From Streptomyces ossamyceticus (GTDB lineage: Bacteria; Actinomycetota; Actinomycetes; Streptomycetales; Streptomycetaceae), in the NCBI RefSeq assembly GCF_001418475.1, contig NZ_LIQX01000210.1:1-33680 (forward strand): a stretch of DNA of 33,680 nucleotides, read 5' to 3'. Within the stretch, counting starts at the first letter, position 1; each line of letters opens with the position of its first letter. This document shows positions 23,854-32,597 of the stretch, piece after piece. A program made the translations under genes and the position numbers. The notes below the pieces were generated by a model. That model did no database searches. It was given only the letters and a program-made list of their open reading frames with translations, and was not told the DNA's origin.

Positions 23854-25466
23854 ACCACCTCGTGAACCACTCCGTCGACCACCCCGCGCAGCGTTCGGCG
23901 AGCCCGCCGGAGGAGGTGGCATCCGGCACCGGGGCCGAGCCCCGACCCGGCGCGGAACGTGCACCGGGCGCGGCCTCCGCGCCGGCCGCGGGCCCGGCGT
24001 ACGCCGTCGGCCTGGGCGACGACGTGCCGCCCGCCGACGACCTGTGCTTCCGGACGGCCTACGAGCTGACGGTGGCGCTCGCGCGTCGCGAGGTGTCCGC
24101 GCGGGAGGTGATGACCGCCCATCTGGAGCGGATCGAGCGCGTCAACCCCACGGTGAACGCCATCGTCACCCTGGACGCCGACCGGGCGCTGGAGCGTGCG
24201 GCCGAGGCGGACGAGCGGCTCGCGACGGGGCAGCCGGTCGGTCCGCTGCACGGGCTGCCCGTGGCCCACAAGGACCTGCACGACACGGCGGGTCTGCGGA
24301 CCACATACGGTTCGCCGATCTTCGCCGACCATGTGCCCGACCGGGACCACCTGGTCGTCCAGCGGCTGCGGCGGGCCGGCGCCCTCACCCTCGGCAAGAC
24401 CAACGTCCCCGAGCTGGGCCTCGGTTCGCACACCGTGAACCCCGTCTTCGGAGCCACCCGCAATCCGTACGACCTGTCCCGCAGCGCGGGCGGCAGCAGC
24501 GGCGGCGCGGGGGCGGCGCTCGCCTGTGGGATGCAGCCCATCGCCGACGGCAGCGACACCGGGGGTTCGCTGCGCAACCCCGCCTCCTTCAACAACGTGG
24601 TCGGGCTCCGCCCGTCGCCGGGCCGGGTGCCGTCCTGGCCGGACCGGGCGCCGTGGGGTCAGCTGTCGGTGAAGGGGCCGATGGCCCGGACGGTGGCGGA
24701 CGTCGCCCTGACCATGTCGGTGCTGGCCGGTCCCGATCCGCGCGACCCCCGTTCCCTGGACACGCCCGGCTCCACCTTCGCCTGGCAACTGGGCGGTGAC
24801 ATCGCGGGGTTGCGGGTGGCCTGGTCGCCCGACCTCGGCGGAGCGGTGCCCGTCGACCCGGAGGTACGGGACGCGCTCGCCCCGGCGGTCGAGGTGTTCA
24901 CGGCGCTCGGCTGCGAGGTCGAGCAGGCCTGCCCGGATCTGTCCGGCGCGGACGAGGTGTTCCTCGCCCAGCGTGCCTGGCAGGTGGAACTCGCCTACGG
25001 GGCGCTGCTCGACGGGCACCGGGACCGGCTGGCCCCGGACGTCGTGTGGAACATCGAGGAGGGCCGCTCGCTCTCCGGGCCGGACCTGGGGCGGGCGCAG
25101 GCACTGCACGGCGCGCTCTTCCACAGGGTCCGCGTGTTCTTCGAGACGTACGACCTGCTGGTGCTGCCGGTCAGCCAGGTCGCGCCGTTCGACATCGGCC
25201 TGGCATATCCGACGGTCGTCGACGGCACCCCGATGGAGACCTATCTGGACTGGATGCGCTCGGCGTACCTGATCTCCGTGACGGGCTGCCCGGCGCTGTC
25301 CGTCCCCGCGGGTTTCACCCCGCGGGGACTGCCGGTGGGGTTGCAGGTGGTCGGCCCGCACCGGCAGGACTGGTCGGTCCTGAAGGCCGGGCACGCCTTC
25401 GAACGGGCGACGCGGGCCGGCGAAAGGCGGCCTCCCGTGCTGGCGGACCTCGGCGTCCCGGCGTGA
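23850..25466 (+). CDS. Amidase-signature hydrolase
   Basis: A 538-residue amidase-signature enzyme. The Ser-cisSer-Lys triad is complete: Lys141 (VAHKD), Ser216 (GGSSGG) and Ser240 (GSDTGGSLRNPA). The spacing is close to that of mammalian FAAH (142/217/241). These enzymes hydrolyse amides, anilides or carbamates to acid plus amine; aryl-acylamidase, nicotinamidase-like and indoleacetamide hydrolase activities occur in the family and cannot be told apart here. The N-terminal 50 residues are a low-complexity Ala/Pro/Glu tail. The GTG start overlaps the transporter stop codon (GTGA) and uses GGGAGGGG just upstream, so both are made from one mRNA. This suggests import followed by hydrolysis of an amide. 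Confidence 0.92.
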   Translation: MNHLVNHSVDHPAQRSASPPEEVASGTGAEPRPGAERAPGAASAPAAGPAYAVGLGDDVPPADDLCFRTAYELTVALARREVSAREVMTAHLERIERVNPTVNAIVTLDADRALERAAEADERLATGQPVGPLHGLPVAHKDLHDTAGLRTTYGSPIFADHVPDRDHLVVQRLRRAGALTLGKTNVPELGLGSHTVNPVFGATRNPYDLSRSAGGSSGGAGAALACGMQPIADGSDTGGSLRNPASFNNVVGLRPSPGRVPSWPDRAPWGQLSVKGPMARTVADVALTMSVLAGPDPRDPRSLDTPGSTFAWQLGGDIAGLRVAWSPDLGGAVPVDPEVRDALAPAVEVFTALGCEVEQACPDLSGADEVFLAQRAWQVELAYGALLDGHRDRLAPDVVWNIEEGRSLSGPDLGRAQALHGALFHRVRVFFETYDLLVLPVSQVAPFDIGLAYPTVVDGTPMETYLDWMRSAYLISVTGCPALSVPAGFTPRGLPVGLQVVGPHRQDWSVLKAGHAFERATRAGERRPPVLADLGVPA

Positions 25467-25481
25467 GCCGAACGACAGTTG

Positions 25482-26312
25482 CTAGCCGGGCTTGTGCGCG
25501 AGGAGGCCGTACAGGAGGGGGATGCGGGGTTCGGGCAGACGCCACCAGCCGGACGGGGTGCGGGTCATCCGGGGCCAGCGGGGCCAGGGCAGTTCGTCGC
25601 TCTCCCGCAGCCGCCGGATGACGAGGCCGGCGTCGATGAGGGCGTTGACCACCTCGTCCAGGCCGTGCGTCCACTCGTAGCTGTCGGTGGCGCCCTCCAC
25701 GGCGGGGCCGTCGGTGTAGGTGTACGTCGCGTCGCGGTGCACGGCGCTCCCGCCGTTCAAGTAGTCGTGGCGCAGCAGGAGTTCGGGTCCGGAGTCCGGG
25801 GCGGGTTTGGGGCCGAGGGAGTTGAGCAGCGGGTGGAACTCCGCGATGTACAGCCTCCCGCCGGGCCGCAGGAGCCGGGCCACGACGTCGGCCCAGCGGT
25901 CCAGGTCCGGCAGGTAGCACAGGGCCCCCTTGCCCGTGTACACCACGTCGAACTTCCGCTCCCCCAGGGCCTCGACGGCGTCGTACACGTTCGCCCGGAC
26001 GAACGTGACGTCGAGGCCCGCCCTCCGTGCGATGCCGGTGGCGGCGGCCACCGACGCCTCGGAGAAGTCGAGGCCGGTGGCGTGCGCCCCGCGCTGCGCG
26101 AAGGCGAGGGTCTCGGTGCCGAGATGGCACTGGAGGTGCAGCACGTCCCGGGCGTGCAGCTCGCCGAGGTCCTCCCACTCCCAGGGGGCGAACCAGCGTG
26201 CGGGGTCGAGGTTCTCGTCGAGGGCGTAGAAGCGGCTGGCGAGATGGACGGGGGTCCGGGCGTCCCAGTTGGCCTCGTTGGACCGCATCATGCGCTCATG
26301 GGCGTCGGTCAT
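25482..26312 (-). CDS. Class I SAM-dependent methyltransferase
   Basis: A 276-residue protein. An N-terminal cap (NEANWDARTPVHLASRFYAL) precedes the SAM-binding core: VLHLQCHLGTETLAFA (motif I, with Gln-Cys replacing Gly-Cys), ATGLDFSEASVAAA (motif II), FDVVYTGKGALCYLPDL and LLRPGGRLYIAEFHPLL. This group resembles Methyltransf_11/25 members annotated as class I SAM methyltransferases in Streptomyces; the substrate is unknown. The motif I form xQCHxG is normal in this subfamily. The ATG at 26312 has GGATGG about 6 nt upstream. It is convergent with the amidase (15 nt) and is downstream of the copper-locus gene on the same strand, but cotranscription is unproven. Confidence 0.85.
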   Translation of the reverse strand: MTDAHERMMRSNEANWDARTPVHLASRFYALDENLDPARWFAPWEWEDLGELHARDVLHLQCHLGTETLAFAQRGAHATGLDFSEASVAAATGIARRAGLDVTFVRANVYDAVEALGERKFDVVYTGKGALCYLPDLDRWADVVARLLRPGGRLYIAEFHPLLNSLGPKPAPDSGPELLLRHDYLNGGSAVHRDATYTYTDGPAVEGATDSYEWTHGLDEVVNALIDAGLVIRRLRESDELPWPRWPRMTRTPSGWWRLPEPRIPLLYGLLAHKPG

Positions 26313-26417
26313 GACGCCATCCAAGCAAAGCCGGGGCTCCGCGACGGGGCTTCTGGGGGGTATGTCCGGCCGGGCTCGCGGGCGGGAGGGCCGGCTGTGT
26401 GCCCCGCCCTCTTCCGC

Positions 26418-27401
26418 TCAGTGCCCGTGTCCGGTGGACGTGTCGTGCGTTCCGTCCGTGTCGTTCGGCTCCTCCGGGGCGGCCGGTGCCGCCGGGCCTC
26501 CGGCGCGGACGGTGAACGCGGCGGTGCGGACCGTCCCCTCGTGCTTGAAGTCGAGGAAGAGGCGGTACGTGCCGGCGCTGGGCGCGGTGGCCGTGAAGGA
26601 GATGCCGGGGCCGGGTTCGGTCGCGCCGTCGCCGGGCTCGCCGTTCGGGTGGACGTGCAGGTAGGCGAGGTCACCGGAGCGCAGGGCGACCAGGTGGCCG
26701 TAGGCGCCGAGGTAGGGCTGGAGATCGGTGACCGGGCGGCCGTTCCGGGAGACGGTGAGCTTCAGCTCGCTCGCGGCGCCCGGGCGGAGCCCGCCGTCCA
26801 GCTCGACCTCGTAGCCGTCGACCTCGGCGCTGGTGTCCGGCTTCGGGAGCCGCCGCGATTCGAAGGCGCCCGAAGCAGCGAGGTCGGCGCCGAGTGTGAG
26901 GTTCCGGGCGCCCTTCGCCGCGGGGGTGAAGTCGGCGAAGACGCGGTAGCCGCCCGCCCTGGGCAGGTCGACGGGGGTGCTCCAGGTGCCGTCGGCCGCG
27001 CGGGTGGGGTGGAGGTGGCGGTAGGTGACCAGGTCGCGTGAGGCGACGATGAGGTGCAGTTCCTTGTCGTGTTCGCGCTGGTACGCGGTGACGGCGCGGC
27101 CGTCGTCGTCGCGGATGACGAGGCGCAGGTCGGCGCGCTTCCCGGCGGTGACGGCCGTGGTGCGCAGGTCGAGGGTGTAGCCGCCCTCGGAGATCTGCAG
27201 GCCGCCGGCCGGCGGCGTCTCGTGCCGTCCGGTGTGGCCGCCGCCCTCGTCGGACTCGGGCGAGGTCCGGCCGTGGCTGTCGTGGCGCGGGGGCGCGCTG
27301 TCAGCGACGACGGGTTCGACGCCCTTGCCCACCCCGTAGGCGGTGCCGAAGGTCGCGGCCAGCGCGGCGGCGAACGCGGTGATCCTCAGTCCGGTGTTCA
27401 T
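26418..27401 (-). CDS. Secreted His-rich protein of the copper locus
   Basis: A 327-residue exported protein. A Sec-type N-terminus ([22 protein letters not shown]) leads to a His-rich spacer with PPRHDSHGR and GHTGRHE, then two Ig-like beta domains: [20 protein letters not shown]...YRHLHP (about residues 80-165) and [20 protein letters not shown]...YLHVHP (about 200-300). Each carries an HLHP- or LHVHP-type motif. The tail ends [10 protein letters not shown]. Similar proteins (YtkA/CopC-like folds) are found beside copper ATPases. The role is probably extracellular copper binding. The ATG has GAGGAG 6 nt upstream. The promoter contains a CsoR-type box. The sequence is unlike CopC proper, so function is inferred from context. 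Confidence 0.8.
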   Translation of the reverse strand: MNTGLRITAFAAALAATFGTAYGVGKGVEPVVADSAPPRHDSHGRTSPESDEGGGHTGRHETPPAGGLQISEGGYTLDLRTTAVTAGKRADLRLVIRDDDGRAVTAYQREHDKELHLIVASRDLVTYRHLHPTRAADGTWSTPVDLPRAGGYRVFADFTPAAKGARNLTLGADLAASGAFESRRLPKPDTSAEVDGYEVELDGGLRPGAASELKLTVSRNGRPVTDLQPYLGAYGHLVALRSGDLAYLHVHPNGEPGDGATEPGPGISFTATAPSAGTYRLFLDFKHEGTVRTAAFTVRAGGPAAPAAPEEPNDTDGTHDTSTGHGH

Positions 27402-27453
27402 GGCCGTCTCCTCGGAGGTCGAAGGGTCTCATCGGAGGTTCCCGATGCAGCTC

Positions 27454-27481
27454 ACGATACCCCCAGGGGGTACTCAGTCAA
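27454..27481 (-). promoter_or_regulatory. Predicted promoter of the His-rich gene with a CsoR-type box
   Basis: On the minus strand, TTGACT (27481-27476) and TATCGT (27459-27454) are 16 nt apart. The spacer is filled by the perfect palindrome TACCCCC-A-GGGGGTA (27458-27472), a copper-repressor-like site. Binding would occlude RNA polymerase. Confidence 0.7.
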
Positions 27482-27495
27482 GCGCTCGACGGAAC

Positions 27496-27524
27496 TTGCG
27501 TGAAATACCCCTCGGGGGTATACA
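27496..27524 (+). promoter_or_regulatory. Predicted copA promoter with a CsoR-type box
   Basis: TTGCGT (27496-27501) and TATACA (27519-27524) are 17 nt apart. The inverted repeat ATACCCC-TCG-GGGGTAT (27505-27521) lies in the spacer and over the -10 box. This fits the published S. lividans CsoR consensus as I recall it. A third, weaker match starts TACCCCCGG at 27541. Confidence 0.72.
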
Positions 27525-27634
27525 GACCGTATCGCCGAGGTACCCCCGGCCCGTATCCGGGGTCGTCGTTCCCCGGCCCGGCCACCGAGGCCGCCCGAGC
27601 GACCGACTCCCACGACGTACGAGGAGCAGCAGCC

Positions 27635-29920
27635 ATGACCACCACCGCGCCCGGCGCCACCACCGAGGTCGAACTCCTGATCGGCGGCATGACCTGCGCC
27701 TCCTGCGCGGCGCGCGTCGAGAAGAAGCTGAACCGCATGGACGGCGTCACCGCGACGGTCAACTACGCCACCGAGAAGGCGAAGGTCAGTCACTCCGGTG
27801 ACGTCTTTGTGGGCGACCTGATCGCCACGGTCGAGGCGACGGGGTACACGGCGCGGGAGCCCGAGCCCCCACAGCCCGAGGGGGACGGCGAGCGGGAGCC
27901 GGTCGACGACGAACTGCGGCCGCTCAGGCAGCGGTTGGTCACGGCGGTGGCGCTGGCCGTCCCCGTGATCGCGATGGCCATGGTCCCCGCGCTGCAGTTC
28001 GAGTACTGGCAGTGGCTGTCGCTGACCCTGGCGGCGCCCGTGGTGACCTACGCGGGGTGGCCCTTCCACCGGGCGGCCTGGACGAACGCCCGGCACGCCG
28101 CCGCCACCATGGACACCCTCATCTCGATCGGCACCCTGGCCGCGTTCGGCTGGTCGCTGTGGGCGCTGTTCCTCGGGACGGCGGGCACCCCCGGCATGAC
28201 CCATCCCTTCGAGCTGACCATCGCCCGAGGCGACGGCTCCGGGAGCATCTATCTGGAGGCCGCGGCCGGCGTGACCGCCTTCATCCTGGCCGGGCGGTAT
28301 TTCGAGGCCCGCTCCAAGCGGAAGGCGGGCGCGGCACTGCGTGCCCTGCTGGAACTGGGCGCGAAGCACGTCACCCTCCTGCGCCCCGACGGCAGCGAAG
28401 CGACCGTGCCCACCGCCGATCTGCAGGTCGGCGACCGCTTCCTCGTGCGGCCCGGCGAGAAGATCGCCACGGACGGCACGGTGGTCGAGGGCTCCTCCGC
28501 GGTGGACGCGTCCATGCTCACCGGTGAGTCCGTGCCGGTGGAGGTCTCCCCCGGCGACCCGGTCACCGGGGCCACCGTGAACGCGGGCGGCCGTCTCGTC
28601 GTCGAGGCCACCCGGATCGGCGCCGACACCCAGCTGTCCCGGATGGCCAGGCTGGTCGAGGACGCGCAGAACGGGAAGGCCGCGGCCCAGCGGCTCGCCG
28701 ACCGGATCTCCGCCGTCTTCGTCCCCGTGGTGATCGCCCTCGCCCTCGGCACCCTCGGTTTCTGGCTCGGCAACGGCGCGTCGCTCACGTCCGCGTTCAC
28801 CGCCGCCGTCGCCGTACTGATCATCGCCTGCCCCTGCGCGCTGGGGCTGGCCACACCGACCGCGCTGCTGGTCGGCACCGGGCGCGGCGCCCAGCTGGGC
28901 ATCCTGATCAAGGGCCCCGAGGTGCTGGAGTCCACGCGCCGCGTCGACACGGTCGTCCTCGACAAGACGGGCACCGTCACCACGGGCCGGATGACACTGC
29001 TGTCCGTGCACACCGCCGACGGCAGCGACGAGGCCGAGGTCCTGCGGCTGGCGGGCGCCCTGGAGCACGCCTCCGAGCACCCGATCGCCCGCGCGATCGC
29101 CGACGGCGCGCTGGAGAAGGTCGGTTCGCTGCCCACCCCGGAGGACTTCGCGAACGTACCCGGCCTCGGCGTCCAGGGGGTCGTCGAGGGCCACGCCGTT
29201 CTCGTCGGCCGGGAGCGGCTGCTGGCCGAGTGGGCGCTGGAGCTGCCGGAGGGCCTCCGGCGGGCCGGGGCCGAGGCGGAGGCGGCGGGCCGTACGGCCG
29301 TCGCGGTCGCCTGGGACGGCGAGGTACGGGCGGTGCTGGCGGTCGCCGACGCGGTGAAGGAGACCAGCGCGGAAGCGATCGCCGGGCTGCGCGGGCTCGG
29401 CCTCACCCCGATCCTGCTCACCGGCGACAACAGGGCGGTGGCCGAGTCGGTCGCCCGTCAGGTCGGCGTCGCACCCGAGGACGTGATCGCCGAGGTCCTG
29501 CCCGAGGACAAGGTCGACGTGGTCGAGCGGCTCCAGGCCGAGGGCCGTTCGGTCGCCATGGTCGGCGACGGCGTCAACGACGCGGCCGCCCTCGCCCGAG
29601 CCGACCTGGGGCTGGCCATGGGCACCGGCACGGACGCTGCGATCGAGGCCGGCGACCTCACCCTCGTCCGGGGCGATCTGCGCGCGGCGGTCGACGCCAT
29701 TCGCCTCGCCCGGCGGACGCTCGGCACCATCCGGTCCAACTTGTTCTGGGCGTTCGCGTACAACGTGGCCGCGCTGCCGCTCGCTGCGGCCGGCCTGCTC
29801 AACCCGATGATCGCGGGAGCCGCCATGGCGTTCTCCTCGGTGTTCGTCGTCGGCAATTCCCTGCGCCTGCGCACGTTTCACCCGACGTATTCCAGCCAGG
29901 TGGACCGCCCCGCGGACTGA
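27635..29920 (+). CDS. copA: Copper-exporting P1B-type ATPase CopA
   Basis: A 761-residue pump. An N-terminal metal-binding domain has GMTCASC (Cys21 and Cys24). After the membrane helices come the A-domain loop TGES, the CPC metal-site motif at 399-401 in TM6, the phosphorylation site DKTGT (Asp443), the P1B HP motif (His482 in SEHPIARAI), and the hinge motif [10 protein letters not shown] (from 644). The two Cys plus CPC define the Cu(I)-ATPase class. It exports Cu+ from the cytoplasm. The ATG at 27635 has GAGGAG about 8 nt upstream; the frame is open to 27500 but the predicted promoter lies there. The TSS should be near 27531, giving about 100 nt of leader. No copZ or csoR gene is adjacent in this window. 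Confidence 0.96.
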   Translation: MTTTAPGATTEVELLIGGMTCASCAARVEKKLNRMDGVTATVNYATEKAKVSHSGDVFVGDLIATVEATGYTAREPEPPQPEGDGEREPVDDELRPLRQRLVTAVALAVPVIAMAMVPALQFEYWQWLSLTLAAPVVTYAGWPFHRAAWTNARHAAATMDTLISIGTLAAFGWSLWALFLGTAGTPGMTHPFELTIARGDGSGSIYLEAAAGVTAFILAGRYFEARSKRKAGAALRALLELGAKHVTLLRPDGSEATVPTADLQVGDRFLVRPGEKIATDGTVVEGSSAVDASMLTGESVPVEVSPGDPVTGATVNAGGRLVVEATRIGADTQLSRMARLVEDAQNGKAAAQRLADRISAVFVPVVIALALGTLGFWLGNGASLTSAFTAAVAVLIIACPCALGLATPTALLVGTGRGAQLGILIKGPEVLESTRRVDTVVLDKTGTVTTGRMTLLSVHTADGSDEAEVLRLAGALEHASEHPIARAIADGALEKVGSLPTPEDFANVPGLGVQGVVEGHAVLVGRERLLAEWALELPEGLRRAGAEAEAAGRTAVAVAWDGEVRAVLAVADAVKETSAEAIAGLRGLGLTPILLTGDNRAVAESVARQVGVAPEDVIAEVLPEDKVDVVERLQAEGRSVAMVGDGVNDAAALARADLGLAMGTGTDAAIEAGDLTLVRGDLRAAVDAIRLARRTLGTIRSNLFWAFAYNVAALPLAAAGLLNPMIAGAAMAFSSVFVVGNSLRLRTFHPTYSSQVDRPAD

Positions 29921-30434
29921 ACCGGAAAGGGGCGGCCCGCGTCGCGACCGACTCGGCGCGGCGCGGTCGCCCCTCACCGAAACCCGCGCCGATCGCCGCC
30001 CCGATCCACCCGGCCCTGATATCCCGGCGAAATCGACGAGCACCTTCCGGACAACTCCCCCCGGCACGGCGGGGAGGGCACGCGATCATGCCCCGGTGAC
30101 CGTACCGACGAGCGCCATTGACGACGATGCGGCCTTTCACCGGCCCGGACCCCGGCCTTCCATTCCCGCGCGTTATCGGGCCCGTTGTCGACGCACACTC
30201 GTCGCTCGCACCACGGGATATGCCTCAAGAAAGCGAAAAGCAATTCACCGCCGAAAGGGGCACCCCCGAAACACGTGCCGTGGGTCCGCCTCCGCCCAGG
30301 GCACGGCAGACGATCCGGTGACACACAGCGACCAAGACCGTCCCGGCTCGAACTCCCGTATCGAACACGCCACATCCCCCGCGGCCCCAGGACGGCACTT
30401 CTCTTCCCGCACCGACGGGGCTTAGCGTCACGGC
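29921..30434. other. Non-coding stretch between copA and the SDR gene
   Basis: A 514-nt gap. Short open frames run through it, but none shows Streptomyces codon bias, an RBS or a recognisable family. It is lower in GC than the genes on either side. At its left end 7-bp arms GCGACCG (29944-29950) and CGGTCGC (29964-29970) form a possible copA terminator. The rest may be a degraded gene; nothing specific is recognised. Confidence 0.5.
29944..29970 (+). terminator. Possible copA terminator hairpin
   Basis: Perfect 7-bp arms with a 13-nt GC-rich loop, 23 nt after the copA stop codon. No U-tract follows. Confidence 0.45.
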
Positions 30435-31031
30435 ATGAAGATTCTCCTCATCGGCGCCACCGGAACGCTCGGAACGGCCGTGCACAAGACGCTGACCAGC
30501 CGCGGCCACGACGTCCTCACCGTGGGACGCGGCGGCGGTGATCTACGCTGCGACCTCACCGACCCCACGCAGATCACCGACCTGTACGAGCGGGCCGGCC
30601 ACCTGGACGCGGTGGTCAGCGCAGCCGGTGACGTGCCGTTCAAGCCGGTCACCGAACTGACGCCCGACGATCACCTCGCCGCCTTCCGGGGCAAGGTGCT
30701 CAGCCAGATCGAGTTGGTCCGGCAGGGCATACCGCGCGTCGCCGAGCGCGGCTCCTTCACCCTCATCACCGGCGTGCTGGCCCGCGAACCCATCCCCACC
30801 GGCGCCGCGGCCTCCATGGCCAACGGTGCGGTGGAGGCCTTCGTCGGCGCCGCAGCCATCGAGATCGCCCCGCAGCGCATCAACGCGATCAGCCCCACGG
30901 TGTTCACCGAGTCCCTCGCCGACTACGGCGACTACTTCCCCGGCATGCCCCCGGTCGACCTCGCCGATGTCGCGCAGGCGTACGTCCGCTCCGTCGAGGG
31001 CGCCCAGACGGGGCAGGTCTACGCCCTGTAG
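30435..31031 (+). CDS. Short-chain dehydrogenase-like protein without the catalytic Tyr
   Basis: A 198-residue Rossmann protein. The NAD(P) loop is GATGTLG (7-13), and VVSAAGDVPFKP corresponds to the NNAG region. The region that should carry the catalytic S-Y-x3-K reads TLITGVLAREPIPTGAAASMANGAVEAF, with no Tyr-x3-Lys. It belongs to a short SDR-like family that lacks the motif generally (PRK07578-like, from memory), so the deviation is not a mutation of this copy. It may bind NADP without classical dehydrogenase chemistry. The ATG follows a TAGCGT box (about 30424-30429), with no RBS, so the mRNA may be leaderless. A hairpin at 31043-31071 follows. Confidence 0.82.
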   Translation: MKILLIGATGTLGTAVHKTLTSRGHDVLTVGRGGGDLRCDLTDPTQITDLYERAGHLDAVVSAAGDVPFKPVTELTPDDHLAAFRGKVLSQIELVRQGIPRVAERGSFTLITGVLAREPIPTGAAASMANGAVEAFVGAAAIEIAPQRINAISPTVFTESLADYGDYFPGMPPVDLADVAQAYVRSVEGAQTGQVYAL

Positions 31032-31042
31032 CCCTGACCGGA

Positions 31043-31071
31043 GGCGCATCCCCGCAGGTCGAGGGTGCGCC
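31043..31071 (+). terminator. Hairpin terminator after the SDR gene
   Basis: Arms GGCGCATCC (31043-31051) and GGGTGCGCC (31063-31071) form a 9-bp stem with one G-T pair and an 11-nt loop, 11 nt after the stop codon. Confidence 0.55.
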
Positions 31072-31104
31072 GCGCCCGGCGTCGCGGACCGGGAGGGAAC
31101 AGGC

Positions 31105-31140
31105 TTGCCCAGCCACCTGGTCGGCCCTAGCCTGACTTTG
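31105..31140 (+). promoter_or_regulatory. Predicted leaderless promoter of the MFS gene
   Basis: TTGCCC (31105-31110) and TAGCCT (31128-31133) are spaced 17 nt apart. The expected start site falls at about 31140, the G of the GTG start codon, and no RBS is visible. This implies a leaderless mRNA. Confidence 0.55.
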
Positions 31141-32438
31141 TGCCGCAAATAAACAAAACCCGATCGCACAGCGTCGTGCCGGGTGGCGACCTCACCCGGC
31201 TCCGCGTCGCCCTCACCGCCTTCTTCGCCCTGGACGGATTCGTCTTCGCCGGTTGGGTCGTGCGGATCCCCGCGGTGAAGGAGCAGACAGGCGCGTCACC
31301 CGGAGCACTGGGCCTGGCCCTGCTGGGCGTGTCCGCCGGCGCGGTGGTCACGATGATGCTGACGGGGCGACTGTGCCGCCGCTTCGGCAGCCACCCCGTG
31401 ACGGTGGTCTGCGCGGTCCTGCTGTCCCTCGGCGTGGCGCTGCCGCCGCTGACCCACTCGGCACTCGCGCTGGGCGGCGTCCTGCTGATCTTCGGTGCGG
31501 CCTTCGGCGGCATCAACGTCGCCTTCAACAGCGCGGCCGTCGACCTGGTGGCCGCGCTGCGGCGCCCCGTCATGTCGGGCTTCCACGCCGCCTTCAGTCT
31601 CGGCGGGATGATCGGGGCGGGCCTCGGCGGCCTGGTCGCGGGGTCGCTGTCCGCCACCCGCCATCTGCTCGGCATCACCGTGATCGGCCTGCTGGTCACC
31701 GCCGTCGCGGGACGCACCCTGTTGCGCCACGGCCCCCCGGCGCCTCCGACACCCCCGACACCCCCGACGCCTCCGGAACGCCTGCTCGCCGCCGTGGACG
31801 GCGCACCGGCCGAGCCGAACGACCCGCGCGGCCGCGCGAGCGGCGACAGCCGCTCCGACGGCGACGGCCCCTCGGACGGCGACGGCCGCTCGGGCACCCG
31901 CGGCCTGGTGGTCACCTTCGGCCTGATCGCCCTGTGCACGGCGTACGGCGAGGGAGCACTGGCCGACTGGGGCGCGCTGCACCTGGAGGAGGACCTGAGC
32001 ACCTCCCCCGGCGTCGCGGCCATCGGCTACTCCTGCTTCGCGCTCGCCATGACCGTCGGCCGGCTGACCGGCACGACCCTGCTGGAACGCCTGGGCAGGA
32101 CCCGCGTACTCGTGGCCGGCGGCGCCACCGCCACGGCCGGCATGCTGCTCGGCTCGCTCGCCCCGTCGGTGTGGGCGACACTGCTCGGCTTCGCGATCAC
32201 CGGCCTCGGGCTCGCCAACATCTTCCCCGTCGCCATCGAGCGCGCCGGCGCTCTCGCCGGTCCCGACGGAGTGGCCACCGCCTCCACGCTCGGTTACCTC
32301 GGCATGCTGCTCGGCCCGCCCACGATCGGCTTCCTGGCCGAATGGCACTCCCTTCCCGCCGCGCTCACCAGTGTCGCCGCACTGGCCGCGTTCGCCTCCG
32401 CCATCGCGTTCGCCACACGGCACGCAGCGTCGAAATGA
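31140..32438 (+). CDS. MFS transporter with a Thr-Pro repeat linker
   Basis: A 432-residue major-facilitator protein with about 12 helices. The loop after TM2 (TGRLCRRFGSHPV) is the MFS A-motif region, and the first half ends TVIGLLVTAVAGRTLLRHG. The central loop between the six-helix halves carries PPTPPTPPTPPE followed by an Asp/Ser-rich tract (RSDGDGPSDGDGRSG), longer and more repetitive than is usual. The second half begins GLVVTFGLIALCTAYGEGAL. The family resembles YbjJ/FucP-like transporters (VAFNSAAVDLVA, GFHAAFSLGGMIGAGLGG). The substrate is unknown. GTG start with the predicted leaderless promoter above. It lies upstream of the graspetide genes but is separated by 178 nt. Confidence 0.88.
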   Translation: MPQINKTRSHSVVPGGDLTRLRVALTAFFALDGFVFAGWVVRIPAVKEQTGASPGALGLALLGVSAGAVVTMMLTGRLCRRFGSHPVTVVCAVLLSLGVALPPLTHSALALGGVLLIFGAAFGGINVAFNSAAVDLVAALRRPVMSGFHAAFSLGGMIGAGLGGLVAGSLSATRHLLGITVIGLLVTAVAGRTLLRHGPPAPPTPPTPPTPPERLLAAVDGAPAEPNDPRGRASGDSRSDGDGPSDGDGRSGTRGLVVTFGLIALCTAYGEGALADWGALHLEEDLSTSPGVAAIGYSCFALAMTVGRLTGTTLLERLGRTRVLVAGGATATAGMLLGSLAPSVWATLLGFAITGLGLANIFPVAIERAGALAGPDGVATASTLGYLGMLLGPPTIGFLAEWHSLPAALTSVAALAAFASAIAFATRHAASK

Positions 32439-32575
32439 CCACGCACCGTTGCCCTTTGACACCTGGCGGTGCAAGTCGAAACTGCCGACAAGATGAGGCA
32501 ACCATTCAGTCGTTCGATTCGTATAACTCCCTGGAGGCACAGCGACCCGGCCCAACAGAGTGCGGCCGGAGCGTC

Positions 32576-32597
32576 ACCATCCGTTTTTCCGGATGGT
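32576..32597 (+). repeat. Hairpin just upstream of the graspetide precursor RBS
   Basis: Perfect 8-bp arms ACCATCCG (32576-32583) and CGGATGGT (32590-32597) with loop TTTTTC lie 8 nt before the AAGGAG at 32606-32611. It could be a terminator, a leader-RNA stabiliser or a translation control element. Upstream, TATAAC at 32522-32527 is a weak -10 candidate. Confidence 0.55.

Noticed and set aside
27452..30067. Open reading frame of 871 codons on the minus strand
   Set aside because: Antisense to copA, with no recognisable domain and low-complexity Gly/Arg/Gln composition.
30096..30425. Small open frames in the copA-SDR gap
   Set aside because: No RBS, no family and no Streptomyces codon pattern; treated as non-coding.
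32456..32461. TTGACA as a -35 box of the graspetide operon
   Set aside because: The hexamer is perfect, but no -10 box lies 16-18 nt downstream, and it falls in the loop of a possible MFS terminator (GCACCG/CGGTGC, 32443-32472).
31296..32555. Open frame of 419 codons antisense to the MFS gene
   Set aside because: It is the antisense shadow of a well-supported membrane transporter.
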